A stretch of 64,000 nt of DNA from Pagrus major. Taxonomy: Eukaryota > Chordata > Actinopteri > Spariformes > Sparidae. The stretch lies in contig NC_133233.1 of NCBI RefSeq assembly GCF_040436345.1, forward strand, positions 8,570,381 to 8,634,380. Direction: 5' to 3'. This document shows, one piece after another, positions 12,501 through 26,950 of the stretch. A program made the position numbers and the translations under genes. The notes under the pieces were generated by a model. That model saw nothing but the letters and a program-made list of their open reading frames with translations, did not search any database and was not told the origin of the DNA. Each line of letters starts with the position of its first letter. Within the stretch, counting starts at the first letter, position 1.

Positions 12501-15500
12501 AGAATGCTAAAATAGGCCCTATCTTGCGATGTTAAAGAAAGTACATCCCTTTATCTTACAGAAAACATATCATTTTTGTGTAATCCTGCTGACAAACCAA
12601 GCAAGCAACCAACCAAGCAAGCAACCAACCAACCAAGCAACCAACAAACAAACAAACAAACATGGGTTTAAACATAGCCTCCTTGGCGAGGGAAAAGAAA
12701 AATGATTGTGCAAAGTAAGTGGACCTTGAATAAAAGAATAGTTTAATGTATAGTCAAAATGATGTTTATTTGTCCTGATGGCCAAGAGGCATGTACTTTA
12801 CACAGTAACTTTTGCTGCGTGTCGTCCTGCTCTCTCTCCTGCACAATATTTCCTGACCGCCTCTACTGTCACCATCAATAAGGACTGAAAATGCTGAAAA
12901 CATAATTTTAAAAATTGTTGTTTATTTTTCCAGCTCTTCTTTACTTGTGGAATACTAAACAGCTATAAATGGTTTGGGAACCATTAGTCAAGGCCTTAGT
13001 ATAGATGTTGGGATACTGAGGATCTAAAGTTGTAGAGGACTTGTTGAAAAGACAAAGGTCATGGTCATGATGATTCAAATATTTCCCTACAAGAAGGTAT
13101 TATTTTCACGTTGAGAGAAACCTCTCATTGCTGTCTTATTTCGGCTCTTGTGAATGAACTTTGGGTGTTGCCACTTACCAAAGCAGCATAATTCAAAAAT
13201 AACACTCATGGCAGCACCATATGCCATGATTACATGATTGCTGTTTTCGCATTCTGTGGTGTCACCAGCAGCGCCGCTTTGCCCTCCAAGGTTCATCCTC
13301 CAAAGCTGATAGTACTGCCCGTTCCGTGCAAAGTTTGCCCTCAACCAGGCACTGAAATGTTTAGCCTCGTGGACGGGGCTGTTAAAGAAAGTGGAATCTC
13401 ACAAGGTTTGCAATTTGCACAGACAGTGTCTCATTGACGTGGCTGTATCATCCCTCCACGTTCACAGGGCAAGTAAAGGAGAAATTCTTAGATTTTTTAA
13501 CCTCAGAAAGGAAGAGCACTCACCCTCCCATGAGGCATTTATAAGTGGTGTATAAATGTTGAAAATTGCTTTATAACGTTTATTTACATACTTGTGTGAG
13601 GAGGTGCATTCTAAACCTTTGGACCAGTATGTGTGAAAAAATAATCTCAAAAAAATAATCTCAATTCAGTACATTTTTGTGCTGTGTGACATGGTTGGAT
13701 TTTTTATACACGAATGGAACCACCTCTGAAGCACATGTTGGTGTTATTAATATACACTTTATAACAGACTATTAAATGTTAATAATTATAGTTAGGCCTC
13801 AACAGAGGAAAAAAAACATATAGGTCAACTGCAAGGCTGGGTTATTATGACCCATATTTACGCTGACCACCAACAAAGGAGGAAGTCAGGCGAAGTCGTA
13901 TAAAGAGCTAAAAGTCTGCTTGGGAGGAGGTTGGGGATGAATGTTTCAAATGATTCCTCTAGCATCACATGAAATTATTTTTTCCATTGTCAATTTAAAA
14001 ATATAGATAATTGCAGCTTTAACTGATGTTTTTAATTGTTTGGTTTATGTTCATTCTGTTTTGTTGTTCGTTCAAAACTTAAGTTAAAATTAGCCTCACT
14101 AACTTAGTTACTGGCAAACTTAATCACTTATAAATGCTTATGTTGGGAGTTGAAGTGGCCAGTTCGTTTCTGGTGACTCTCTGATCAATCTGTTCTAACA
14201 CAGTATTTTGGAGCCAAGGTCCACATCAGAACACTGTTGGAAATCTTGCGAGGGCAGAGACTATTTCCACCAGCCGTTGCGCGTTGTAGCAACAGCAGCA
14301 CTACAGAGTAAAACAGAAGCCACAACCACTCATAACATAATGACAGCTGGGGGATCACAAATAAGACACATAGGAGAGCAGGGCCCGGTGTCTCTGTGTA
14401 ATATTTCATCACAGAAAAGCTAAATAAATTCCTCACTACAGTCAAGTGAAACCACGTCAATGCAGCAGATGTAAAAAATGGCAGCTGCTAGAGGAATGCG
14501 GTTTGGCAGCGAGCGCGGCCTGGAGTGAGACTGGAAGGTCTTCTCACGTTAACACTTTGTGTTTGGGAGCACAACGATACATTGTTGACGGACTGAGCGG
14601 GATTCAATCTCATGTCTGCCTTTGCCATGTGCATGTGTGTGTTTATGTGTGTGAATGGGACAGGGTGGAGGGTCCAGTCTCCTCTCTTCATCGTCAAAAA
14701 ATCCCACACAAAGCGGACCTCCATGTGTCCAGACCTACTGAAACTCCCTGGACATATTTTAAAAAAGGATGGTATTCCGGAACAGAGTGATATTTAAAAA
14801 GGTAATACACACATTTTAGCATTTTGTAAGATCATATTGTGATATTTAAACACACAGGGAGGTGGAGGGAGAGAAACATAGAGACGGAGTGAGAGGCTGT
14901 AGCCCTGGCAGGCAGCATGGCATCAGTGTGGCAGCCAGTGTTGAAGGCCAGCAAATAAATAGGCCTCACATTGCTCAAATGTGCAGCCGGAGCCAAAACT
15001 GTAATGTTACCATAAATCTGGAATCGAATGGGCACGCTCAGCCAACGCAGGCACCCATTCTTCCAGATGTTAGTTATGGAACTCTTATTTTGATTTTTTT
15101 TTCCTCACCCCGTCATAAAAATATATACACATCTTTGGTGTAAAATTATGGATCGGAGCTGTCTGGATTCACGATCCCGTCACGGGTGATTTGCAGTTTG
15201 ATGAATTCAGATGACGACTTTACTCGCTGCAGCCATTCTACTGGGTGGACTGACATTTATCAGACATGCTGGGTAAAGATAAGTCTTAGTGTTTCTTTAC
15301 ACATGGTCCATTAATGCTGGGAGGAGTGATTCTTTGTTTTAAATTATGCCTCCACTGGAATACCACACTTGAGAAATATTATCTGACTTTGTCTAATTTA
15401 TGCACCCTTCATGTAACCAATTTATCTTTATACACTGGCTGTACTTTGCAAAATTACCCATTTTTATTACTTACTTTTACTGAACTATTAGTCATCTGCC

Positions 15501-15900
15501 ATCAGAGTAGTGTTGTGTTTTCACGGTGTGTAAACCACAGCTGAAAGCAACTATTATTGATCATCAACCAAGCCAGATGTTAGAGCTTAATACTAGAGAT
15601 GTGTTTACTGTCAAACCATTTTTTCTGACTTTTCTGACTTGGTGATTAATACAAGGTGGAATTAGAGTACAGAGTAAATCATTCGCGGAGATTCATACGT
15701 GATTGTATTCACACCGAACTTCATCTCTTTGTTGACATTAACATCACGTATCATTCTTTTAAAAGATCCATTCAGAAAATGAGCAATGCATCTTTATTTG
15801 TATGGCTTATTTCTCATAAAGTGACAAGTAATTGCGCACACATGTCGATGAAATGCATTACTTTTACATATAAACACACAGTATATCATTTCTGCTGCTA
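9503..15900. other. intergenic DNA, no gene seen
   Basis: This is AT-rich DNA between mkx and rab18. It holds a tetranucleotide-type repeat at 12,592-12,661 and scattered short open stretches without family resemblance. I see no exon with both convincing splice borders and protein-like content. Confidence 0.5.
12592..12661. repeat. (CAAC/GCAA)n tetranucleotide repeat
   Basis: Alternating aacc, aagc and aaac units run for about 70 bases, which fits a degenerating tetranucleotide microsatellite. Confidence 0.85.
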
Positions 15901-15928
15901 GGGGTCTCTCAATCAAAACAAAACAAAA

Positions 15929-16080
15929 GATTGAAGTAATGTGGGATCATGGGAGTTGTTGTCTTTATTGTTTAACAAACTGCCACTGCCGATGAAAATC
16001 TATCTACGTGACTCAGGCAGAAGTGTTCACAGATGAGGTAATGTTTTTAAAAAAAGTTTTATTCAAGTTATGTTTAGTCA
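15929..16080 (+). repeat. dispersed repeat, copy 1
   Basis: The words tgtgggatcatgg, gatgaaaatctat, tgactcagg and a following gtttttaa/gttttatt block recur in the same order and orientation at about 32,820-32,945. Copy 1 carries extra insertions between the words. The class is unknown. Confidence 0.55.
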
Positions 16081-17107
16081 CAACACGCTGATTTCATTTC
16101 CTCACTGAGGCTCCGCGAAGTTTTAACTATAAGCGGACCATTACTTTGAGTTAACTTGTGGATTTCTCTGGGTTTGAACATTGTTGGAAACATTTGGGAT
16201 AATGCACAGTGATACACAACTCAACAAAATATATAACAATACTTTTTCATCATATCAATGGAATGAATACAAATGGACAATAATAGACCAGAAATAAATG
16301 TAATGTGTCATTAAAGAGCAGCTATAACTTGTAAGGTACCCCAAATCCAATAAAGATAAATGGTGACACATCTACTACAATTTTGAGGTAATTGTACCTT
16401 TGGATTATACTCCACTACATTTGAAAAGGAAAATATAGCACTTTTTACTTGACCACATTTATATGGCAGCTCCATCCATTTATAAAATATAATGCATTGC
16501 TATAGATGAATCTACTCAACTTTACAGTAAGTAGGCCTAATTATCTCTGCTGGGACCAGCTACAGGATAAAATGAAGCTCGTACTGTATTTTAATGCGTG
16601 TAACAGTAGTGTCATTATATAATACAAAATCCTGAAAGTGGCAGACTTCCATATTAACTACTTTCACGTTTAGTATTTCTGGCATTTTTTTCTGATAATA
16701 TTTGCATGTTTCCTAAATGTTGAATATTAATACTACTACACTGCTACTGTATTGCTATGTTTTTTTCTTTTGTGAGGGGCAGTCCTATTATTTAGATGAT
16801 TTACTTACATAGCACTTACCCAAATCATGAAATTCTTGCTCCAGGTATGAACAAGGAGCAGGTCCGGCCATCACCCCCATGAAGAAATGACCAAGGCCTG
16901 TAGAGCTGGAAGATCCTGCTTTATCAACCACTGGTCTGAGTGATAGTGACAAGAAAGTATCTTAGTTGCTGAAGATCTCACTTGTTGTAATTTATAAACC
17001 ATGTGTCCTGTGAAAATTATGTGGCTGATTGATGAACATGTTTTTTCTCTGTAGTCCATGTTTCCACTATGTGACAATATAAATTCATTAGTCTTGGACA
17101 CAGCTGT

Positions 17108-17490
17108 TCCTTACTTTCTTCCTGAAAGAGGGCAGATGGCACTGTGATGTATGTATTATGAGCTCTGACATCTTATGAGTGATTAATGAATAATTCCTGT
17201 CTGTAATGTTAAAATCGATAATTAATCATATCTTACATTTACAGAGGGCTTTACAAAAAACATTCAAAACACTACAGTGTTCACACTGTTTATATCTTAG
17301 TCTGATCATATCACTGTTCACACTGTATAATAGACACAGTCCTAACATGTTCTAATAAAAACAATGTGTCTGAAACAAACCAATTGCTCTGTCACACCTT
17401 TGTCTTTTTTAGGACCAGAATTCCAGTCCAGCCACCACCAGTGATGAATTATCACCCTGCCCTTTATTCTCATATGCAGCTGGTCTCATC
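17108..17490 (+). repeat. dispersed element, copy A (inverted partner at 34,685)
   Basis: Starting with gttccttactttcttcctgaaag and running through a tttttaggaccagaattccag block to ttattctcat, this segment matches, on the opposite strand, 34,685-35,008. The two copies are several hundred bases long with small differences and lie about 17.5 kb apart. The aggaccagaattccag block follows a good pyrimidine tract and AG in both copies, so it may once have been an exon of the mobile element. Confidence 0.65.
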
Positions 17491-20330
17491 AACTCCGCCC
17501 CCCAGTGGACTTCTGTCTCTATACATTACATTAGCTGACATGTTTGACCATCATCCCATGACACATACTGTATTCTCTATACTGTCAACTTTTGCACATC
17601 CCATTATGAAGATGTTTGCACAAAACTGTACAGCTTTGTCATTCTAAAACATATATACTTACTATAGTATTTGTTATAGTATTTCTGTACATTTTTATTG
17701 CAATTTTTGTATTCCATACTTATGGTCTTGACTGTTGCAGACTTCAGCCTGTTGAGATTTCTGGACATGCTTTTATATTGGATGATTGTGTGGAAAATTT
17801 CATCAAAAATGGGACAGTATTGGTTTCCTCCTGTTGCAGATACAGCAGCCTCATCTTCAGCCATGCTTCATGTGCCTCAGAGGACATGTCAGCGATTTGT
17901 ACAGTAGCGCTTTATAGCCCAAAGCTTGACTGTAGCACCATTTGGCAAGGACCACACAAGACCTCCCGAGGCCTTTGGAATATATGGTCCTTTCACTGCC
18001 TACAGTGCTCACACTGTGCAACACTCTGAATTCTTCCTCTAAGTTTAATCATCACACTTTATACCATTTTTGGGTGCAGATGGCTGGGGGATCACCTCAT
18101 GAGGACATATATGGTCACATACAGTGTCCTTTTCATTCAGAGTCGCCTGTTGGAGACCATTGCGGGCTTCATTTCAGGGCTGTTGGAAGGACGAAGAGGA
18201 GGCCATTCTGTGAATCAGCTTTACTAACAAGGAGCATGTAGAGGTGGCAAGTTATAGTCATACTTCAGCAGAAAGTCTGTGTTCTCTCTCACATGTGACA
18301 CAAACTTAAATGTGCATTTTAAGCCAGTAGTAGCAGATCACATGTTGAAGCATCCAACCAACATTATGTGAAACTTAAAACTTGTCAGTGTTGCCATGAC
18401 AGAAAGCAAATATTAAACCATTCACCTGAAACAACTGTCATAATTAATGCACCCGTGGCAGCTTGGCTGATCCGGAGTTAGTATAGAGACCAGTGAGATA
18501 TAGCAACTGAAAGAGAGCCTAATGGACCATTTGGTTTGTATTTAGGGAGACAAATCAGTTCAGTCAAAACTTATGAACTGAAACAAAAATGTGTCTGAAA
18601 CAAGAGGGAGTACATGAAGCACAGGAACCATAACACATGTGTTGTCTTCTGTTATTACCACTCTGTGTGAGTGTGTCTTTCTATGGAATTTTTTGTGTTT
18701 TTATTATGCAATCAAACAGAATACATTTGAGAGCAAAACTGTCGACACACACAATTAAAAAATGTATTATTGCAAGTAAAATAAATTTGTGATTAAAAAT
18801 GCAAAGCCAAAAGTTTTGTTTGCAAATCCAAAAGTTTTGTTTGCTGTTGAGCTGCATCTTGTGGGCAGGACCTACGATGAAAGATGTAAGACGCGTCTCT
18901 ATTGGTCAGTGTTGGCCACTGTCGATCACTTTCAAAACATTCAAAGGTTATTTATGTTTTACGTGTTTCCCCTTTTTTTGGAATTGGCTTGTAAGAGTTG
19001 CCTTTGTTGATCCCAATTTGGGAAATTCACATCCACGTCCATTTTAGAGCACAGCAGAAACTCCAGCACTGCAGGACCAGAAAAGAAATGGAACAGAGAA
19101 AAACTGCAATACTTATACGATGCAATACACATTTATATCTGGTCTATTCTTGAGACGAGCTAGTCCTTGATCTCCACACATCAGAGGTGGTAATGGATGG
19201 CAGCCCGTGACCTCACTGAAATATATATGTGCTACTGTCTGTTGCTTGATTGGATGAATTATTTGAGAGCGGTGCTGCTGCCTGCTGGGAAGCCGAGCCC
19301 AGGCATCCAGCACTATAAGTGAATTTGGGAGCCACCCCAGGCCCTGTGAGTGAGAAGCCAAGGTTAGAACTGTTGGGAAGTAAAGTAGTGCTACACCTAC
19401 ACACTGCTGTTACACTATCTGTTCACACCCCCAGGAGGGCAGCAGTGGGGTAGAAATGTGTTTGTAGAGGTGTGTGTGAATGGGGGGCTTTTATTTCAAG
19501 CCCACCACGGGCACAGTGTTTGTGAAAGCTGATGTAAAGCACAGGAGGACAGAAGAGAGCACTGCAGTCGGTGCTGCTCTATGGTAAGACAAGCTGGAGC
19601 TCAGCAGGGTAATAACATGAGCCATATTGCGACTGGAGGTGGTGAGGTGTAGACAAAATAGCCGCCCCTGTGCTGTAGCTACCAGTACAACACACTACTC
19701 TTACACAGACACAGTCTCAAAGACATTGCATGCAGTCAGGCATGGAGGAATGCCGACATCCACGCACATCTGGTTAGCAAGTGTGAGGCATCTGAAGGTG
19801 TCGGTTTCCTCTGAAATCTGAAACAAACAAAAACCATTCTCTCCTATGATTCCAATAACAGCGTCGCCCTAGAAAGCCAAGACTACATACTACATACTAC
19901 ACAAGTGACGTATTTAGTCAAAAGTGAGTTACGACCAGAATCTGACTTTCTGCCATTTCTTTTTATCATATAAAAAATATGCCAGAGAAAGTTATGCTAA
20001 AAAAACATCTTGTAAAATGTATGAATCTGCAGTTACACTTTTGCTGTTAAAAGGTTCAAACCTGAGACCTGAACCCTCGTTCGAGAACTCTGTAAAGCTA
20101 GTTTGTGAGGTGACCTCAGCAAGCCTTGAGTAAAGCTACTTCTCCCTACTTGTTTCCTGGAATTCAGAAATAGATTTTCTGACACATCAGTATCAGATCA
20201 GTAAACTTCAGTTTAAATCTGTTCACATTAATGAGGCAGGAGGTAACTCCATCACGCTGGAGGAAAAAAATGACAGCGCTAAAAAGTTATTCTTAAAAGT
20301 CGAGAGCCTTGCTTACTAGAGTAGCGGCAG
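17491..20330. other. intergenic DNA, no gene seen
   Basis: This part contains short open frames in several frames without recognisable domains. A short tandem duplication of a ccaaaagttttgtttgc word occurs at about 18,806-18,845. No gene can be supported. Confidence 0.45.
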
Positions 20331-20337
20331 CTACAGG

Positions 20338-20706
20338 CTTATGGTGCGTTCCATTTCATCAGAGAAGTTGGAATTTTGACGGTCCTTGGCACCCATTTTG
20401 AGTGTGATGCCCCCCCGAAGTCAGATTTCTAACTTTGAAAGGCGGACGCATCCAGGATGGCTGCTCCTTAGCGGATATTGTTTATTAAGACTTCTGTCTC
20501 ATCTGTGTCCTGTTAAATCAGTCTCATGCACAGAAATGTCAAACTTCTATTAGTTGACATGCTACTTCAGTGTTTCTATGCACAAAATACCGTGTAATGC
20601 TTTGTTATTAACTGGTGTTGCTAACAATGGCAGTTCAGAACTGTTATTCCAACTTTGTTATTCTTATGATGTCATTTTCAGCTCTGAGTTTCGACCTCCG
20701 AGGTAA
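20338..20706. mobile_element. MITE-like fish element (ggtgcgttccattt type)
   Basis: The left end reads ggtgcgttccattt followed by tcagagaagttggaattttgac. The right end has ctctgagtttcgacctccgagg, which is partly its reverse complement. This layout is typical of common non-autonomous DNA elements in fish genomes. It has no coding capacity. The ends are diverged, so limits are approximate. Confidence 0.4.
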
Positions 20707-23700
20707 ACTGAAGGCATATTAATAAAGGCTCTAGCATATCACAGTTGCAGGAATTTTCAACAGAACCTCTGAGTCTGGTAGGTTTCATGCAGTTAAGTGC
20801 AGTTAAACTACAGTATGTTTATACTACACTTTACAATAAATTCAAATAGACACGAGGGCTGAAAAAAACAGTCCATTCTCATTTCCAATACAGCAGCTTG
20901 GTCAGTGGCTCATGCTACAAAGTTTGAAACTGTAGGTTCCCCCTATAGCGCTTCTTGAAGTGCCCCTCTGGTGCAGTGGTATAAACAGCAATAAAGTCCA
21001 AATCAGGAGGTGGCTGGGGTGGTTGGGTGGGTCATTCACAGGACTTTCCCACCAAAGACCAGGGTCACATCCCAAACAGGATGTGAATGTATGTAACTGA
21101 TGTCAAGTATGCTATGAGAGCGACATCAGCTATGTAACGGGACGTAAGTTACGTCACTTTCACCACTTATGCTAGTTATTTTAACCCCAAGTATGATCTT
21201 TTCCTAACCCTAACCAAGTAGTTTTTTATTGCCTGACCAACCTCGACCATGTGACAACATTAATAACGTTCCAAAAGTCAGAATATGTCATACTGTGCTG
21301 CTTGTCAGGACGCTTAGATTGAAAGTGAGACCAGATGTTGTATATTATGTATTAGTGCTAACGTGTTCATGGAGACTTTTATGTGCAAAACTGACACTAG
21401 AGCAGCAGGTAGAGCATCGTAGTTTAAAGCTTGAGAGCACTAACGCAGCTACCGAACTGGTAAATTGCAAGTAAGTAAAAAATACAAGGTGTTTGTAGAT
21501 ATGTCTTTGGCCGGATTAGTAGTTTCTTTGTGATTTTGCCATTTAAAAAAAAATCTCTTGACAGCACATGACAACAAAGCAGATCTACTGTGAACTTTGG
21601 GCCATGCTGACAAGGATGATCCTAATTAAAAAGATTTGCTCCCTGATTCCTTGATCTTTATGTAGCTTTGAGTAACCAGAGATCAAACAATGTCCTCTTT
21701 ATGGCCATTAGACAGACAGAAGTACTTGTGCTTGAACCCCACTCTCTCTCGCAAGCTATGTGATTACAAAACACTTGTCACGCCTCTGTTATTCTACGTA
21801 ATCTGATTGAAAGGAAATCCTGCGACAAAGTGGATAGTGGATATGCAGGGTCTGAATTAAATGAAACCCGCGTACACGAGAGGTTTCTTGTGTTTGTGTG
21901 ACCTGGGTACTATTTCCTTGGAGAGAGCTTTATTTAACTTAAGCTTGCTGGTGGGAGGGTGGGAGAGGTAGAGGTTGGCTTTGTGTTTTCAAATTCAATT
22001 GTCCAATATACAGTCAAAGAGCCTGAGCTTCCTGTGGTTTTCAGTAATAAACCTGAACTTGGGTTACATCCACGGCACAAAAGAGGGCAAATGGTCATAA
22101 TAAGGTTTAGGCCTTGAGCGACAAAACTCCCAAGTCCCAAAAAGTTCAAGCTCTGAACTCTGTCCCTAAACTCTCCCGGGCTGAGTTCTGGTGGAAAAAC
22201 AGCTTCTATGAAGGAACAGCGGATCTTCCATGGCCTTTAGGACCTCCTTGTCTCTTCAAAGTCAGTGAAATCGGGGTCTTTAGTCTTGGTGGTTTACAAC
22301 AAATTCTCTGGTCCAACCCCAAAATTGAGATCAGCCTGGCAAGGAAAAATAAGCAGTACAATTACAACACGGCACAGATTATTTATACAAAATAATGAAT
22401 TTGTTTCTATACATGCCAATCATCTCACCCAAAAGGGAGTTTATTAATGTGGATTTTTTTTTTTTAACTGGGAGCGAAGCACAGCAGTAGAAGCATGTGG
22501 CCAGTCCACAAAAACGTATGAAGCATGTGGAAAGCTTACACCCAGCCCATGTTGATACAAAGTGATTAGTTTATTATAGAAACCGATGGCTTGAGTATAT
22601 GCCTGTTTGCTTCCATGTTGTAGCAGTAGCATGAGCGAGATCCGGCTGGGTGTCCAGACACGCTGAATGACGACATGGCCCGCAGAATCTGAGATGGAGA
22701 GGGCCACATGGAACGGGAGCACCGTGAACAAGTAGAGTCATGGGCGGTAGTGTTTCGTTTCTACATCATGCAGTTCCCCTGCTGTTGGTCCTTCTTCGGC
22801 CCTTGTGCTTATTGCCGCAGTAACCCAAGGCTGGGATGAAAGCAACCCCCGCTGCGAGAGGAGCTCTGAGTCCCTGTCTCCTGTTTTCTTTAGGGTCCGT
22901 ACACAGGGCGCCATGTTTTTGAAAATAACAAGAGTGGGTTACAACACTATCGTTTAGTTTTTAAATTAGATTGACAGAGTATCAAATACGAGGAAACTCA
23001 ATTACAGTTCTATTACTATCTGAATTGATTTACATGGATCCGGGGCCAGAAGTTCACACCAAACAAGGATAGAGGTTTTCTGCTTACCTGAGGCCTGTTC
23101 TTATTGAGTTTAGGGGCCTGGTGTGATTGATGGGTACGCATACAGCTCTGCTGCTCGTGAGTATGTAAGCCCCTGTGTCCTGATAGGACTCCCCAAAGAT
23201 GTTTTCACTCTGTACATTTAACACTGCGACCATTCATGTAGTCACCTTAGCTTAAATATTATTTTATAAAAAAACATAAAGCAGGCCCACACATGAAGGT
23301 TAAAAAATAGCGGGTAGACATCAGGGGGGGTTGACTGACTTCTCTGGAAGCCCTGCAGCAGGTCAAAAAGCTCATAACACATCAGAGTCCTGAAAAAGGA
23401 ACGCTCCCCATCGCTGATGAAATGTCAAAGGGTCTAAATGTGAACGGGTGCAACAATGTAAACACACGGTTCCACATAATCAAAGTGTTTCCACCTGCAG
23501 TGACAGAGCCATCAGTTCTGGGCATGCTGGTCATTACCTCACAGCCTTCTGGTGCTCAGAGGGTAACCTAAGTGAGGCCAGAGCGCGACTTTGGCTGACT
23601 TTAGAGGAAGGAAAGTGAGGGAGCAAAGGGGCATTTTCCTCTACCTCACCTCAGAACGTAAACAGTGACACAGTCTGCAGACCTACAGGTGCCTCAGAGT

Positions 23701-23760
23701 CTTCTTGACCAGAACAAGGAAGGTCATCTAGAGAGAAAAAAAACGAGAAGTTTGATCATG
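20707..23760. other. intergenic DNA, no gene seen
   Basis: No exon-like segment with convincing borders was found here. Short duplicated words such as gaagcatgtgg occur near 22,490-22,530. No function is suggested by the sequence. Confidence 0.45.
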
Positions 23761-23765
23761 TTTGT

Positions 23766-24592
23766 AAAGGAACAGTTCACCCAAAAATCACTTCTGACCT
23801 GAGCCACACAATTCAGAACAATTCCAGCTCTCATCTGGTAATTCAGTCATGTCTACTCACCCCCATAGTGACGGAAAGTTCTGGAGCTTCACAGCAAAAT
23901 AACTCTTATTAAGACTCAGGGCACTATTTAAATGATCTATAGTGCTTGTTCTAAAGCGCATAGCGCAAATGAGTTTAGGGTGTGTCCAAGTCAATTTTGC
24001 TAGTTAATCGGCAGATAATCTAGGCACAAAGGAAGGCACACAGCCCAAAGGGGTTGTATTTAATCAAGAATATGTCTGTTAAAAAGTTGCAAATGGCACT
24101 AGTGAAAGATACAGAGGAACCACACTAATTGGAGGAAATCATGGATACTACCACAACAGGTTTAATGGGCTTTCCCTTCCTTTTTCCGTTTCTCCATTGT
24201 GCATCTGCCTACCCTAACAGTGATTTACCTCACCGACGAGCCGGCACCAATTCTGCATGCTCAGTCAGCCTCAAGGCTTCCAACAAGGGCCGTCCAGCGC
24301 CAACGGTGTGAGACACACCGCACAGACGACAACCATGGACGCTCACTGATGGCCCCAACAGACTTCGAAAGCTGACCATCAGCCTGGTGCATCAGGGCCT
24401 TTAGGTTGTGCCGGATGAGCTGTGTGGAGCCATTTTTATGTTATTTTTGGTTGTCCCCATCTACTTCAGTTTTGCTGTGAAATGCTCCAGAAATGTTTTG
24501 TGGACTACTAAACTTCACCCAACTTCCCATTGGCATGGGGGTGAGTAGATAATAACTACATTCTTATTTTTGGGTGAACTTATTATTTAAGG
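23766..24592. mobile_element. non-autonomous DNA element with aacagttcacccaaaaat ends
   Basis: The left end carries gttcacccaaaaat and the right end atttttgggtgaac, an inverted pair. Near the ends, the paired words ctactcacccccat and atgggggtgagtag form a further inverted match. This is a widespread fish MITE type. The interior (about 23,920-24,350) looks like a second, nested repeat. No transposase was seen. Confidence 0.6.
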
Positions 24593-24599
24593 TTCTAGC

Positions 24600-26950
24600 C
24601 CAAGACCTGAGGGCACTGCACTCTTGTCCAAGGACTCTGTTAAAGAGAAGTCGGAGAAGGCCTGTCACCCCATCCTATCACATTCTCATTATCACAAGGC
24701 CGGCCTTATGGCGAACATATTAGTTCCCCCCTACGAAATACAATTCAGGTGTTTGCGGCAAAGGGTGATCTTTCCAATCATCCTCTCACTCTCTTCTTTG
24801 CTCTTATAAGTTAGCATGGCAAAACAATTACCTGATAGCAAATCGGCAATGAGCATGACAAAGTGAGTGACGTCTGGGAACCCAACACCTTATGAAACGA
24901 TGCCCGATGTCTCGTAACATTTTTACACATGACAGCATGACTGCTCTCCTGAGGAGCTCGTCTGAGCGCTAATCCATACGGACCGCCACAGCAGCAGGCA
25001 GAGGAGGAGCAGGGAGACAAGAGTGCGTTAATGAGAGCCAGATCTGCTCTGTTAGCTTAGCGTCTGGCTGCATGCTCAGACACAGACAGCAAGACAGAAA
25101 GCAGTCCATCAAGCTGCTCACAGGCTTCTAAAGGCAACAAGGTGGGGCAGGACAGAGGAGTTTTGGGAGTTTGGCATGTTACTGAGTCTGGATGTGCCAA
25201 AAGAGTGTTTAGTCCTGCCTTCCATCTCTACAACAGCCCAACTTCTGTGCAGATTTTTGTTGTTGCTGTGCAGCTAGAGTTAGTCTATGGCCGAGAAAAC
25301 CATAGTACTCTACGTAAGAGGATAAAATGATCTCCTGAAATGAAATAGTCACTGTGGTTAAAGGTGAAATATGTAAGAATTGGCCATCTGATGAATTCGT
25401 ACTCTAAACCAATAGGGGGAATCATATCACAGCTAACTGTTGGTAACTACAGCTGCCGTTTGCAAGTTAGCTCAGTTCGCTGTCCTATTAGCTGTCTCAA
25501 GTCGGGATAATAATAACGCCATTTTTTCCACCAGTACTTTTAGCTGCGCCGTGTCAAGCCGCTTTTGCTTTTTCATCACCAGTTTTACTTGTGCCGAGTT
25601 GAGCTGAGCCCGTGATGGACCTGCTCCAGAGCAGGGCCGAGCCGCAACCACCCGCCTTGAAGCGGGCTAAGGTGATGTCTCGCGACTGCGGCCAACCTGT
25701 AACAAGCATCAAATCGATTCTCATGTCTGTGCTCAGCTCTCAGTACTTTTGTAGCTTCTTACTGTATCTTTGTAAAGTGGTGTTGCTGTTATGGGAGTCA
25801 TGTTGAGTTACTGCTGGTGAAAACGCAACGTTTCCTGTAACGAAGCTTCAAACAAGCTTTCAAATGCCTAAATAATGGTGGGCTTTCATTGTGAATAAGT
25901 TATAGGAAATTAAACGCATTTGTAAATTTGTAACAACACTCCAGATTGAATCATTTTCACAACTGTTGTATGAATTTCAATTGATATTTGACTAGTACTA
26001 CCTAGTTAGATCCAAGGCAGCATTGCTGATGTGGCACATGTTGAAAGAAGAGCACGAATAACTTTCATGATTATTTTTGCCATAGTTGTAGTTGAGCTAT
26101 TATGATTAGGTCATTAATTGATCAATAAAAATGTATCTGAAATAATCTTTTCATTTAAGCAAAAATGTCAACCATGTGCAGATTCAATATTCCCAGATAT
26201 GATATTTCTTTCATTTCCTTTCATTGGCTTCTTCAAAGGGGGTTTGACGAAGGCTGCCCTACTTCTCATGATGTGACAATAAAATGAATGTGAATCAACC
26301 AGCTTTACATAAAAAAATACAGAATCTGTCAGCTCAGCCCCTTGAGTAGCTGATGTTTTTCCAGTGCAGGCATGAGGAAACAGCAGTGCTACAGTTCAGC
26401 ACATGGTTGGACCACATGAAGGCATTATTATGCTGTACGCCTCCGTTGTTGTTTGACTGAGACATATTTCCAGACGGCTGCCTGGACCGCGGCAGGAGAT
26501 GAGGGATATGCTACAAGGGGAAGAGTCCTCGCTCTCGCTGCCAGCCCCGACCCTTTCATAATCGCCCAGGAATTATGCACATCCCAGTTAGAGCACTGGT
26601 AGAGTGAGTTATGGCTTTGGTGGTGTTTCCTGAGATGTCTGCCAAAAAGATGATTTAGATAGATCACACGTCTGGGGTCTGAGGGTTTCTCGGACACTGT
26701 TTAAACACAAGTCTTTATTCTGAGGACAGAGGAATGCGAGGGGCGCTGAGTGAAAAACCATCACCTAATAGTGACATTTCCAACATGGAAACCATGACAG
26801 CAGAGAATTCATATTCATCTCTGCTGAACACTTGGAGCAATTACTGAAAAAGACTTATTCTTCAGTTGGCACCTGGAGTTATAGTTGTCAACAGCTCCAC
26901 ACTAAAGCTTGGAGTTGCATCAACACCAACATATACACTTGTATTCACTT
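24600..26950. other. intergenic DNA with degenerate repeats
   Basis: This part contains the relative of the 7.2-kb repeat at about 25,365-25,480 and a GC-richer stretch near 25,510-25,700 that resembles repeat rather than gene. No exon was supported. It lies just beyond the likely 3' end of rab18. Confidence 0.4.

Noticed and set aside
17616..18029. Open frame of 137 codons on plus with several hydrophobic runs
   Set aside because: AT-rich, overlapping open frames in three frames, no splice borders or homology.
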